This document shows positions 32,640 to 43,208 of a DNA stretch of 64,000 nt, one piece after another. The notes beneath the pieces were generated by a model that saw nothing but the letters and a program-made list of their open reading frames with translations, did not search any database and was not told the DNA's origin. How positions within the stretch are numbered: the first letter of the stretch is position 1; the number at the start of each line of letters is the position of its first letter. This stretch comes from Branchiostoma floridae (Eukaryota; Chordata; Leptocardii; Amphioxiformes; Branchiostomatidae), in contig NC_049989.1 in the NCBI RefSeq assembly GCF_000003815.2, positions 1,663,644-1,727,643 on the forward strand, given 5' to 3'. Made by a program: the position numbers and the translations under genes.

Positions 32640-33049
32640 TGTGTTCGAGTGGAGTTAAAAAAACAAGATTTTAAATGACAAAGTTCAATTTATTTGGAAA
32701 CGTTTATTCTCGAGTATATATGACTGCTTAACATGCAAACATCGGTATTTGTTTTCTTTGATAAAAAAGGGTGAACCCCTGATTAAGAGTTGAGTAATGG
32801 CTGGACCAGACAAAGATTTCAAATCAAGGGTTGAGCTTACAAGGTCCTGAAGATTGCAGAGAAGGGATATTGAATTTCATAGTCGGTTTTAGTTAGGGCA
32901 GTACAGTGAATTAAATGAATCAAGTTTGTATTAGTTTCTTATAAAAGTAAAGTAAGGACTGTATATAGCTGCAGGGGTGAACTTGTGCGATATTTCAATT
33001 ACATCTTAAGATAGAAAATCGGGACCAATTCTATTAAAGTAACTTAAAG
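32640..33049. other. No recognisable gene
   Basis: AT-rich. The left end (TGTGTGTGTTCGAGT) abuts the truncated transposase. Nothing else seen. Confidence 0.3.
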
Positions 33050-34010
33050 TTGGACTTTTTTCAAGAAGGAACATTACTTTATCTTTTTTTCCAAAAGCAA
33101 TTTAAAGAACAAATAATCGACCTTATTGAGAAATGTGTCTAGGGGCACTAATGCTCCCAACATGTAAGAAGTTGAGATAAAACTAAAACATTTGAGAACC
33201 ATTATTTTGCCCAGGATACTTATGAGAATTGAGGCCGCCTTATGACCCAGGATCAGCTGTGTCATCTGCGTACTGGAAAATACGTGTTTTTACTGTGCGG
33301 TCATCATATGACAGAAAAATAATTTCTTTGATCTCATCAGATTGGCAAATTCTGAAAGCAAAAATCTCTACTGCAAGGGTAAAGAGGAGAGCGGACAGGG
33401 GGCACCCGTGCCGCACTCCTCTTTCAGACAGATCCAATCTAAAAGATCTAAAAGATGTCCACAGTGATTGAGAGAGCTTTGTGCATTCTCTGTGTAAAGT
33501 TTAACCAAGTTTAGAAAGTCTGGATCGAACCTAGATTGATTTTTCTCCTAAGCTTTTAGAATTGAATCTTTGGATATTGTATCAAATGCTTTACTATGAT
33601 CCAAGGACAAAATTGCCCCTAGTGCTTTCCGGTATTTAGTAAAACAAATAACATTATCTTTTGCACGTATATTGTTCAGTATAGATCGGCCTTTTATATA
33701 ACCTGCTTGTTCTTCACCAACAATAACAGTGATAATCTTTTGTAGCCTGTTTGCCAGTACTTCCAATCAGCAACTATCTTGTGATCAGTGTTTGTTAAGG
33801 AAATCGGTCTTCAATTTGACAGCCGATCGCCGTTTATTTCATTGTTTTCATTACCTTTAAACAGCAGGGTTATCACACCTTTAATAAAACCTGTATTCAG
33901 TGAATTCAATATCATAATACTAATTTTGCTCCAAAACACTTTTACTAAGTGTGAAACCGTTCAGACCTTGACTACCATTTGTCATGGCATTCAGTGCAGC
34001 TGTGCATTAC
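33050..34010 (-). pseudogene. L1-type LINE reverse transcriptase (decayed)
   Basis: Minus-strand reading in order: ALNAMTNGSQGLNGFT, GFIKGVITLLFKGNENNEIN, LSN-stop-RPISLTNTD, AGYIKGRSILNNIR, LSLDHSKAFDTI (motif A), GVRHGCPLSALLFTLAVEI (motif B) and QYADDTA (motif C). After an apparent deletion comes SILISILGKIMVLKCFSF. Single-letter style (SLDxxKAFD, GxRQGCPLSPLLF, xYADDT, SLxGKIxVLK) is L1/Tx1 rather than the CR1 or RTE style of the other LINEs here. A TGA in place of Trp and several shifts show decay. Confidence 0.8.
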
Positions 34011-34502
34011 GACATCGTCCACAGTCCTTCACATGATTCCCTCTGTGTTTGAATGTTTGAAAATATAAATCCTTAAAACAAAATCTTCATATTTATCCTT
34101 ATCTTCGCCAAGAATATAGATATTTTGAGTTGTCACATAAATTGCTTGCATGTATTTTTCGGCTACTATTCCAGTGATCACGGCACAAAGTGTTATTACC
34201 GAACTTGCAGTTTTGCGTTGCACCATTATTTTATTTCTTAGCTTCACATAGCCTGTTTTATCTCCTCCAATTTCGTCACACGTCAAAACAATCTGTCTAT
34301 AGAAATGTTGAACGACTTTTAGTGACGCAACATCTCCTTATTCAAAAAAGTTGGAGCGGAAAATAAGGCAATATTTTCCAAATTGATAATGTCGGTATAA
34401 GGTGCCAGAGGTGCACTTCGTGTACCGACTGTATTAGTCTGTAACCCATGTTGTCTGTGGGCTACTGTGTATTGCATGTATGTCTACCATTGTTATCCCT
34501 CC
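34011..34502. other. No recognisable gene
   Basis: An 85-codon minus frame (34286-34029) has no recognisable domain. It could belong to the upstream part of the L1-type element, but I cannot show it. Confidence 0.25.
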
Positions 34503-34945
34503 CTCACTCACTCACTCACGGCCCGTAACCTCAGTGGTCGTAGGGGCTCCCCGACATTCAGAAGCAGTGATCCGTGCCCATCTTGCTCTGTCCTCTGCCC
34601 TTCTGATGAGCTGTTCAGTGCTTAAGCCAGTCCATGTCTTGATATTGTCCAGCCACGTCTTCCTTGGCCTACCTCGTTTCCTCCCTCCTGCTATTGTGCC
34701 TTGTAGTATGGTTTTAGCAAGGGAGTTGTGTCGACAGATGTGACCGAACCAGTTCAGCTTCCTGCGCTTGACTGTCGACAGGAGTGGTTCTTGCTTGCCA
34801 CATGCTGCCTCTGCTTGATGGCGTACAGACCTGTTTGTCCGGCGTTGAAGGTAGGAAATGCCGAGGATTTTTCGCAGGCATTTCATCTCAAAGGCTTCTA
34901 TGCGGCGCTCTGTTTCTGCCGTGGTGGTCCAGCTTATCCCTACTT
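34503..34945 (-). pseudogene. 5'-truncated LINE, C-terminal block, (GTGA)n tail
   Basis: The minus frame reads TTTAETERRIEAFEMKCLRK, LGISYLQRRTNRSVR, KLNWFGHICRHNSLAKTILQ and GRKRGRPRKTWLDNI, ending at a TCACTCACTCACTCAC run (34504-34519). It is a close relative of the LINE at 52871-53880. The frame is open for the whole fragment, so the insertion is fairly young. Confidence 0.85.
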
Positions 34946-34950
34946 CTTGA

Positions 34951-35511
34951 TAATTTGAGAAGAGGTTTTTTTTTATTAGTTTTAGGGTCAATAGGGGTGT
35001 TTGAGTCATAGACATCCACATATTTTTTAACATAGCACCAATACTTACGTTAGTTTACAAACGCAACGAGTTATCCGCAATCTACATGTAGTTTGGGCAT
35101 TTAACATTCTACATTTAACTTTTGGCACAACTAAGCATTGTTTTTAGATCACAGATCTGTGTGTTGGGCCAAACTGACATTTATGCGACTTTACATCTGG
35201 TAGCGAAATAATGTCTTCAGTTAACGTTTTTTTTAATACACATGTATTAGATTTTGAACTGAATTATTAACATAGGAATGCTTTTGTTACTCACACCTTT
35301 CATACTGCATTTTCGCCGCCAGCGGTTGCAATTAAACCAAAAACATATTTAGACGTGAGTCACGTCTCGTTTGCTTATTGCTATGCATGACGTGACTGCC
35401 AGCCCTGCATTGGTTATTGGTTTGGCCGACCACCAGGGTCTGACTTGCGAGGAGCTTACAATAGCATACCCCTATAGCATATTGTATACATTTCTTCACC
35501 TAACCTAGTCC
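34951..35511. other. No recognisable gene
   Basis: AT-rich spacer between two LINE fragments. It contains GACGTGAGTCACGTC (imperfect palindrome) near 35352. Confidence 0.3.
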
Positions 35512-35745
35512 CATTCTCATGTCTAAAGGGTCGGAGACGATGGTAGCGTCCAGTATCAGCCTCCTCCACTCCCTCCTGTATCTGGCTCTCTGGGCGCACT
35601 TAGCCAGTGGCTTGCCCGTCCACTCTCGGATGCCATCGTCCCAACTCCTTCGTGGTCTCCCGCGGCTGCTCCAACCGTTGATGGACCCTTGTAGGATGGA
35701 TGTAAGTGCTGATGTTACCCATTCTTGTGACGTGACCAAAGTATT
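35512..35745 (-). pseudogene. 5'-truncated LINE, last ~75 codons
   Basis: The minus frame reads SILQGSINGWSSRGRPRRSW, DDGIREWTGK, then ARYRREWRRLILDATIVSDP. This is the same terminal block as in the other (GTGA)-tailed LINEs (GRPRRTWxDxxxEWTG, ADDRxxWRxLV). Confidence 0.75.
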
Positions 35746-35977
35746 GGACTTTTCTTTTTTTGTATGATGTTCAACAGCATACTGTATACCCCATTATTAT
35801 TGTTTACTAGTTTCGTTACGTTCAAAACTGAGAATCCATCGGTATTATTAACAGATTAGTGAGGGTTTAAATGCGCTGACGAATTGTACTGTGTACACGG
35901 CCGTGCAAGAAAGCAGATCATTACCACGACACCCAGGGTTCGGGAAGACCAAGAAGAGGTCGCTGAGCAACTTCCAA

Positions 35978-36312
35978 CCGGTGTACCAAAAGTGTGAAAA
36001 GGAACGAAAGGAAACGAAAGGGAAAGTTAATCTGAAAAATTTGATATTACCAAATTCTGTGTAAAACAGCACACGTCTCATGTGCTTTTCACGCGAATAG
36101 TACCGTTTCCTTATATTCCCGTCGATATTACTTCCGTTTGCTTCGTACTTCGTTCCTTTACGTTCCATTTATTCTTTTTCGTTCCCCCTTTTCATTTTCG
36201 CACTTTCGGCATATTCCTTTACGTTCCTCTTTTTCCCTTTCGTTCGTTTCTTTTCGCACTTTTGTATTTCTCTTTTCGTTTCTTTTTGTTCCTTTTCGCA
36301 CATTCGGTAGAC
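35978..36312. repeat. Foldback with purine/pyrimidine-rich arms
   Basis: GTACCAAAAGTGTGAAAAGG at 35981 followed by AACGAAAGGAAACGAAAGGG is the reverse complement, with mismatches, of the end of the pyrimidine tract at 36130-36312 (TTCGTTTCTTTTCGCAC and GTTCCTTTTCGCACATTCGGTAG). The arms are about 60 bases or more, and the right arm is extended by internal duplication of TTTTCGCAC units. Confidence 0.65.
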
Positions 36313-36495
36313 CCCTTGAGACGCCTAATTTCCTCGCTGCTTCTCACGACGAAGAAAGATATGGTGAAACTAGCTCAAATCCTGGATTAGCTTTCCCTCG
36401 ACAGTTATTCTGTATTTGTGCCAGTTCGGAAGTCATATACTACAATATCCTAGTACAGTATTTAAAGTCAAACATTATTTTTGTATGTTTTTCAG

Positions 36496-36635
36496 GAATC
36501 TTGAAGCGCCGTAGGGGAGGACAACTTTCCTGTGTGACTTGCAGTCTGCACCAGATGGCCTGCTCTTATGTGAAGGCATACACGGACTGGTGTGACGAGA
36601 GGGATGTGGATACTTACGTAGCATTCACCACCTAG
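36496..36635 (+). CDS. Candidate 3' terminal exon with Cys/His cluster
   Basis: A strong acceptor (TATGTTTTTCAG) ends at 36495. The following frame reads LKRRRGGQLSCVTCSLHQMA, then CSYVKAYTDWCDERD, and stops at TAG 36633-36635. The spacing C-x2-C-x2-H-x3-C resembles a SWIM or small zinc-binding motif. No partner exon was identified upstream on the plus strand, so it could be a terminal exon of an unseen gene or a transposase relic. Confidence 0.3.
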
Positions 36636-37579
36636 GCTTAGACGAACCAACGTTTAACACTATTTAGACCTGCCTTTTTTGGTCAATCTCTGACGGTGAA
36701 GGAGGCCCGCCTCTTCTAGCTCCTGTAACTAAAAAGCGGCTGATGACGCGAAATGAGTTATTTTTGACGTTAGCATTTAATTGCATTGGCTGGAACCATA
36801 AAAAGGGTATTCCAAGAAAGCCGGGTTTTAACTCTTTTGAGAAAACCAAATCGTGTCAACAAGTGTTAAACTAATTTTTTACGCCAGGTTCCATAAAATC
36901 TTTATTACAATTTAGAAGTTAAGAAATTGTAAGATGACAATGAAGACCACTTTTATTTTTGAGGTTCCGGACACTAAAATCACGTAAATGCCGTTGTGAT
37001 GACGTCATATTGCTTCATCATGACACATCATCTAAAAAGCTAGTGATGATACGATAAGAACTTTTGGAGTTACTATGTGTGTGTGGGGGGGGGGGTCTAC
37101 TACTAGGCACAGAATGACAAAAAGACCTGGTCTGAATGCGTTAAACATAGATTACTTCATCAGACTTTAATTGTAAGTGACCAGGAGCTTATAATATTTT
37201 ATAACGTATGACCTTCCATTCTGCTTCCTACCCTCTCCGAAAATATTGCTATGTCATGAAGAATATCAGGATAGGTTTTTATTGTAGGCTGATTCAAAGT
37301 GATCTATAAAGATATTTTTCCTGCTGAGATCTATATAGAATTGTTGATTTAAAAAAAGACACTTGGCCAGGCCCTAAGGGATAATTACAATTACATGTCG
37401 TTTGAAATAACAAAATCAAGTAAAATGGTATTTACAACCTTATGATACATGAGTTAAGTTAATGATATAAATAAAGTCGAACGTACCATTATTGGATCGA
37501 TATAAATATTTTTTGGTAACAGCGAATGGAGAGGAATAAGGATGACAAACACTATTGCTGCAAAACTCATTAATATATC
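36636..37579. other. AT-rich spacer
   Basis: Contains a perfect CRE palindrome TGACGTCA at about 37000, a G-run at 37087-37095 after a short GT tract, and no gene. Confidence 0.35.
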
Positions 37580-37810
37580 ACATTTCAACTAGGACGGCGC
37601 TCTCGCTACGCTCTCTCTGCGACCTAAAACTTAACATATCGTTCATCGAAATGTATAAAAAAGAAACGAATTATCTTGTTACACTGTGTGTGTGTGTGTT
37701 TTGCTTTCTCCCAATTAAACTTTTACGTTTTGCATAATCAACCCAGTGTGAAACCACAAATCCTACTTAGGTCGCAGTGAGAGCGCAGCACGATCGCCGT
37801 CCTAGTGGAA
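37580..37810. repeat. MITE with ~50-bp terminal inverted repeats
   Basis: The left arm (TTTCAACTAGGACGGCGCTC onward, to GCGACCTAA at about 37625) and right arm (TTAGGTCGCAGTGAGAGCGC to GCCGTCCTAGTGGAAAG, about 37767-37812) are reverse complements with a few mismatches. The inner part is unrelated AT-rich sequence with a (GT)n run. It lies 50-280 bases downstream of the sialyltransferase stop codon, in or near its 3' untranslated region. Confidence 0.85.
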
Positions 37811-37864
37811 AGGGGGCCGCAGAAATGTGCCCCCAATAACATCATTTGCCCCCAATAACATCAT

Positions 37865-38114
37865 TTAGAAAACATCTCTTCTATACCAGTACACGATATC
37901 TTCCTTGTCCAGGGTGTCCCACAACTTGATCTCCCGCTTATGATCGTGAGTCATGAGCACAGATAGGAACGGCTGGTAAGTCGTGTCAAAGTAGTGGTTG
38001 CTGTACTTGTAAGTGTAGCCCATTCCGTACAGGCTAAGCTTGTCACAGGCATGGAGGGCTACCATGGTCATGATGCCTCCAGTTGTTGGTCGGAATGCAT
38101 GGACCCTCATCCAC
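37865..38114 (-). CDS. Sialyltransferase exon 7: motifs S, III and VS, stop
   Basis: Acceptor TTCTTCACTAG. It encodes the S motif, NHYFDTTY, HDHKREIKLW and the C terminus YWYRRDVF before TAA at 37865-37867. Confidence 0.95.
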
Positions 38115-41100
38115 CTAGTGAAGAAGGCAAGACAGTGTTCTTTCAAAAAATGTGCTCTATCGCAAAAGTGCTTTTGGGATAGAAGCACTTTTGAGATGCA
38201 GGCTAACCCAGATGCGCTTCATCTCGGAACCACTTTTGGGATAGAAGCAGTTTTGCGATGCAACAACATACTACCTCGGGTTCGTAAGATACAACACTAT
38301 ATCTAACTACTCAATTACATACCTAAAAATATTAGAAAAGCAAAAAAAAAATAATTGCAGCAAAACTGAAAAAAAGCACAATTATAGTCAGGCCTTTGTA
38401 TTATGTCATTATTCGTATAGTTTGTAAAGTTGCTAATGTTATTTGATTTTACAAATCAACATTTACCCCTTTTGATATAATATTTCATTGAAACAATGAC
38501 TTCTTGTAAAGTTATACACACGTACCTCCACTTTTTCTACGGCTATCAAAAATTTGAAGGTACGAGGCTGTGGGCAGTATATTCACAGGCCAATCGAGCC
38601 CAACAAAGGGGCTACCAATCGCCATGGCAATGCTTTTTTACTAGCTTTCTTGTTCTTTGGAAATTGGCTTTCTGTAATTTGATGCTTTGCAAGCGCACAT
38701 ACCAACGTGAAAGAACACCCTAGCAAGTCTATTGCCGTGCTTTTCTTATCTTCAAATATTAACTGAGATTGACGATCGTATGTAACACAATACATTTATA
38801 CGTGACTTACACAAAATGCACGTATCTCATGAAGTCAGGGTGGATGACTCGCACGTTTTCTGGAGGCGCCTTGAACACGTTGGTGCCGTTTCCTATTGTC
38901 CTAAGATATGAATAGTCTGCCTCCCGGCATGGCACAAATATATACGTGATGTTCTGAAGGGGGGAAATTTAATAAAGAATGTCAAATAATATATAACCTA
39001 TGTCCAGAATTTTTTTCTTGTCTATATGTTTGTGTGCAAATTTCCAAGCAAAACTTAATAGATTTTGAATTGGTTTAAATAAGAACTCTGTTGTAAGGTG
39101 ATGGTGATAAGATTTTGGAAATCTGGTGACTTTTTTCTGCAACGGTATCTCATCTTATATACACTTTCCTATACGGAGACTTATATTAATATATTTAATG
39201 CTTGAGAAGAAAATGAAACTGTTGTTTTGATTTTAATGTCTCTACCGGCTTTTTTGGTTTGGGATTTTCCATGATAATATTTTTTCGACCCCCCCCCCCT
39301 TCGTATTTTCAAAACGGCTTACTTGTACGATCACCAAATTTGCAGGGGGGTTTATGCTCATCGAGTTTTATCATTCCTGAAATTTTTATATCATTATGAC
39401 GTAATGTGACGTAATTATGACATTAATTGATATTCTTGGCTAAAACGGGGAATTCCCATAATACTTAAATATCTCACTCAAAAATTACCAATAAAGGTTT
39501 CTGATTAATAGTTAAGTGTTATAAGACTTCTGTTGTCAAAAGCCGACGCAACGACGTCAAAATGACGTCATAGAATGACGTCATCTGTAGTTTAGCTATC
39601 CGCCATCTTGGATTATGAACCTTAAATTTTTCAAGATACATTTTTTTCAACATATAATGCTAAAGCCCCATGGAAATGGATTAAAAACGTTCACATGAAT
39701 GTTTTCTGTAAGAAAATACCACGTAGTAATGAAATCTGAGTGAAAATAAGCTTGTTATACTTTAAATCATGATATTGTCGGCCATCTTGGATTTTGAGCA
39801 ATTACGTCATCTCATTAGCATAATTTATGAATACTTAATTACAAATGTTTAACTAAGATGTGTTAGATATTAAAGAGATATGAAAAGAAGGTAAGTTTGG
39901 CAAGAAAATAGCTAGACATAAGCTAGAAAGCTAGACATAAATGAAAATGAATAGGGCCTTCTTTGCACAGTAAAAAAAAAGGTTTTTATACTTTTCTTGT
40001 ACAAGAGTATTGCCTGTCATGTGCGGTTCAACTAGGATTTTAGATGGTTTAGTTCGACTCATATGTGCTATCTGGTAACTCCATATTCCAATTTATGGAA
40101 AAAATATTATTTCTTGTTAATAATAGAGCCGGTCGGTAGAAATTTTTGTCAGATTTCTTTCTACTTTATATTGAAAATGACCATATGCATCCTGACATTG
40201 GTATTTTTTTTTCTTTTCATGTCATTATTAAAACAGGTATTAACAATAAAAAAGTAGAAATTCAAACAAGCTAGACATGTTTCTTCAGCGTTTACATGTA
40301 AAATAGATAGCAGTAATATAATTCAATACGTTTTTTTTCATTTGTCAGAGATCTTAAAAATCAGTTAAGTTCAGCAGACCGCCAGGGTTGATCGGTTAAC
40401 CAGAAAGACAGCATGTTTCCCTGGTCCAACATTTATGCTTGCAATAGATATTCATGTGCAAAGAAACCATGTTACCACACTGACCTACCTGTTCAACAGG
40501 ATAGTGATCTGGCTTCATTGAAGTCAGTGAACGATCGAAGAACACATAGTGAGTTGTTCTGCTGCCAACGTCGTTCTCATAGCCTCTCGTGTATGCCTGG
40601 TTTACTCTGACTCAAAACAATATTTATAGGATATAATCATCAAATTCTGGAAAAAAGGCGATTAATGGAAACAAACTGAAGTTTTAATCGGCGCAGTTAA
40701 CAAGACTACAAATGTTATAGCCATCATAGTATTATGCATAAGATATGGAAACGTTTAAAATTGGTTCTTTTTCCCTTGATTTCGGCCAAAGTGACTCACT
40801 AATACAAGAACACTGCTATTTTCATTTCCATATTGTAATCAGATGATATACGTTTTGCAAGCACATGTATAGTAAGTAAGTTGAAATATACAAAATAAAT
40901 GCTTTGTTTACGTCTTAATTTACCTGAATATAAAGTCGTGCTTGTCGATCTCCTTGCCCATTCGGGAGCCATTTAAGATGCCGCCGTTTCCAACCACGGC
41001 GCATGAGATACAATCTGTCTGTCCCTCCCTGCTGATCTTAAAGATGGAGTTCTTCGATGGAAACAATTTTAGCGTATCACGAACTTCTGTTGACGAGAGA

Positions 41101-43014
41101 TATTAAATTACCATTACATAGATCCATGAATAGTTTTGAGGTTGGTAAGTTATTGACCAGGGATTTTTTTTTGTACATGAGCAAGGGTTTTATAAAACCG
41201 ACGTTTCCCTTTTTGTTGTCAGCTTCTTTAAGGCAGTTGTGACATAATCGCATTGCACTGCAGCATAGGTGGGTCGCTATTTACAATTGTAGTCCCAAAC
41301 GTAAGCAGTGATGCATATGCTGGGTGGGTTTTATATGTTAGATACAAAATAGAATACATATGTAGATTTAATGGAAAAAATAGCTATTTAGAATATACTT
41401 CCAAGTATGATATTTGGAGACATTGTCTGTCTACGTGAAATTTGCACAGTTCTCCATGTTGCATCTTTGTGCTTTTCGAACGTGCCACTATTTCAACAAT
41501 GGTAAACAGCAAATCATTAATAAAGACAATCATTATATCATAATAAGAAATTAGCATGTAAAATTTGTTGCAAAATAACCTTTTTACTTACCCTCATACA
41601 TTATGCTCCGGCCCCTATACTCGTATCCATAGGGTATTGTCCATCGTTTTAGCCGCCGGTATTCATTAACATCAAACAAATCGCTGTTCATCAACATTTG
41701 GATATCAGGTCGAAAGATCTGCCCGAACTCTTTAGATGTAAAGGCTTTCTTCTGTAGTGATTCAGTGCATGTCTGCAATATTATTTAAACATGGAATGCT
41801 ACGGGCTGTCATTTTCAGATATATATCAAACTTTTGCGATTCAAAAGTAGCAAAAAACATGTAATGACGTAAGCATTGTCCGCAATGACAAAGTCAGAGA
41901 GCCTTGACCCTTATCAATTACGCCATGAAGAATACAAAATTAATGTAATAATACGCTTAAAGTAAAAAAAAATTCTGATTTCCGTCAAATTAAGACAATC
42001 TTTTCAAATAGTAATATCCCTTTGAGAACTGTAAATGATTCATGATCACCACGGAAATAAAAGCGAAGTTACAATTTAATCTAAAGTTAAAGATTTAATA
42101 ACACTAGCATATTAACTAGAATCATTACAAATGATGATTTAAGTGCTGTATGTATGATAAAATATTGAACAAAAATCAAAAGCTGTTTTGTGACTTACAG
42201 AGTTTTTCCAGTTTGAGTTTTGCCTAAAGGTGAAAGAGGAGTTCCAGTATGGATCCTTTTTAAAGTTTTTGATATTGTCGTGGGATATGTTGAAGAGTGG
42301 ACCTAAACGTGGATTTTGTATGCTGTATAGATTGATATCAACTCCAGTGGTAGAAGTTGCCGGCTCGTCAAATAGACTTCCTGTTCTAGTATGATAAATA
42401 AAACATTGGAGAAAATGCATGTAACTGAACGACGATGGCAGGCTAACTTCATCAGGCTAATTTAGCTCGTTAGGTAACTGCCAATCAGAGCTTTGCGCGA
42501 AGGGATCTGGTTGAAAAATTTTAGATAAACATTATGAAAGATGATTAACCTTGTGTTCGCTTTAAAAATGTATGATCAAAATAGAATATACATTTTTTAA
42601 ATATCCGAATGAAAGCTCATCTGTGTCGGTAAATTCGATAGTGAAAAGTTTAAACTTTTCACTATAAACATTTTTGAATATATTTAGAAGAAAAACAAGT
42701 GCACTTTAAATGTCATTTATAAATGTATATTAGATTAATGCATCTGTATAGCCGGTATAATCGCCATTTGGTGTAAGAAACCACCTAAACTATGAATAGT
42801 GCCATGATAGGCGAAAATGTCCTAGCGCTTTATTAACAAATGAGGTGAATATATATTATCAAAATGCATACTTAGACATGACGTTGGAATCCTCAGTTCT
42901 TGTAAGTACAGCTTTAGGCACACTCCCGATTGCCAAGGAGCTGGTCTTCAACAGAAGATAGATGATGAACAAGACACCCCCAGCCAAGCACGCCATTAGA
43001 CAGCGCTTTAACAT
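37865..43014 (-). CDS. GT29 sialyltransferase, ST6GALNAC-like, seven coding exons
   Basis: Predicted to transfer sialic acid from CMP-sialic acid to O-glycan GalNAc in the Golgi lumen. Exons (minus): 43014-42872, 42385-42199, 41772-41592, 41086-40924, 40606-40489, 38953-38811, 38114-37865. All introns are GT-AG, every phase matches, and they total 1185 bases, or 394 residues plus TAA. It is a type II protein: short basic start, membrane anchor at residues 6-22, stem, then catalytic domain. Sialylmotif L spans 196-225 (CISCAVVGNGGILNGS), motif S about 319-341 (FRPTTGGIMTMVALHACDK), motif III NHYFDTTY with His352, and VS His368 to Glu373. Cys199 and Cys335 are the likely conserved disulfide. 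An acceptor-like CTTTTTTGTCAG just before the ATG suggests a 5' untranslated exon further upstream. The subfamily (ST6GALNAC1/2-like) is inferred from motif wording; linkage specificity is not proven. Confidence 0.93.
38150..38265. repeat. Nested hairpins in the last sialyltransferase intron
   Basis: CAAAAGTGCTT and AAGCACTTTTG pair around GGGATAG at 38163-38193. A longer outer pair is CTATCGCAAAAGTGCTT with AAGCAGTTTTGCGATGC near 38245. The CTTTTGGGATAGAAGCA core is also directly repeated. It looks like a small MITE close to the exon 7 acceptor. Confidence 0.65.
38811..38953 (-). CDS. Sialyltransferase exon 6
   Basis: Acceptor CCCTTCAG, donor TTTTGT|GTAAGT. It encodes NITYIFVPCREADYSYL through RVIHPDFMRYVHF, the linker between motifs L and S. 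Confidence 0.93.
39390..39800. promoter_or_regulatory. CRE-like cluster and repeated CCATCTTGGATT in intron 5
   Basis: Within the intron between exons 5 and 6, GACGTCA/TGACGTCA occurs three times in 35 bases (about 39553-39585). TGACGTAA half-type sites lie near 39395-39415. GCCATCTTGGATT occurs twice (about 39602 and 39782), which fits the YY1 core CCAT. The site matches are exact, but regulatory use is inference and the segment may be a dispersed repeat. Confidence 0.4.
40489..40606 (-). CDS. Sialyltransferase exon 5
   Basis: Acceptor TTGAGTCAG (chosen over AACCAG nine bases later because only it keeps phase), donor GAACAG|GTAGGT. It encodes YENDVGSRTTHYVFFDRSL, the conserved VGxRTxxY block. 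Confidence 0.93.
40924..41086 (-). CDS. Sialyltransferase exon 4: sialylmotif L
   Basis: Acceptor CGTCAACAG, donor TTCAG|GTAAAT. It carries DCISCAVVGNGGILNGS and GKEIDKHDFIF, the CMP-sialic-acid binding motif. Confidence 0.95.
41592..41772 (-). CDS. Sialyltransferase exon 3: pre-motif L
   Basis: Acceptor ATATTGCAG, donor GAGG|GTAAGT. It encodes TCTESLQKKAF through RWTIPYGYEYRG, the segment before the donor-binding site. Confidence 0.9.
42199..42385 (-). CDS. Sialyltransferase exon 2: stem region
   Basis: Acceptor TCATACTAG, donor TCT|GTAAGT. It encodes a Ser/Thr/Asn-rich luminal stem including TGSLFDEPATSTTG and several Asn-x-Ser/Thr sites. Confidence 0.9.
42608..42670. repeat. Empty TTAA insertion site with perfect palindrome
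   Basis: AGTGAAAAGTTTAAACTTTTCACT (42640-42663) is a perfect 24-bp palindrome centred on TTAA at 42650-42653. Its left flank, AATGAAAGCTCATCTGTG, is the same as the flank at about 43168 next to the filled site. It lies in intron 1 of the sialyltransferase gene. Confidence 0.8.
42872..43014 (-). CDS. Sialyltransferase exon 1: start and membrane anchor
   Basis: ATG at 43014, then MLKRCLMACLAGGVLFIIYL, a signal anchor with basic residues on the cytosolic side. The donor is AA|GTATGC (phase 2). An upstream in-frame ATG at 43050 would add 12 residues if the acceptor-like site between them is not used. Confidence 0.9.
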
Positions 43015-43208
43015 ATCGGCAGATTCTATGACTGACAAAAAAGACAACATTGTGATTCTGGCCTTTGAACATTACGGTCAATCCAATGTACTTCAAGGTT
43101 TAATTTGCAAACAACCTTTGTTGTCATACTATTAAAAATTATATCAAATGCATTCTATTTAGCCTAATGAAAGCTCATCTGTGTTGATAAATTCGATATT
43201 GAAAAAGT

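Noticed and set aside
36082-36390. Phe/Arg/Ser-rich 100-codon frames
   Set aside because: Low-complexity pyrimidine tract of the foldback at 35978-36312.
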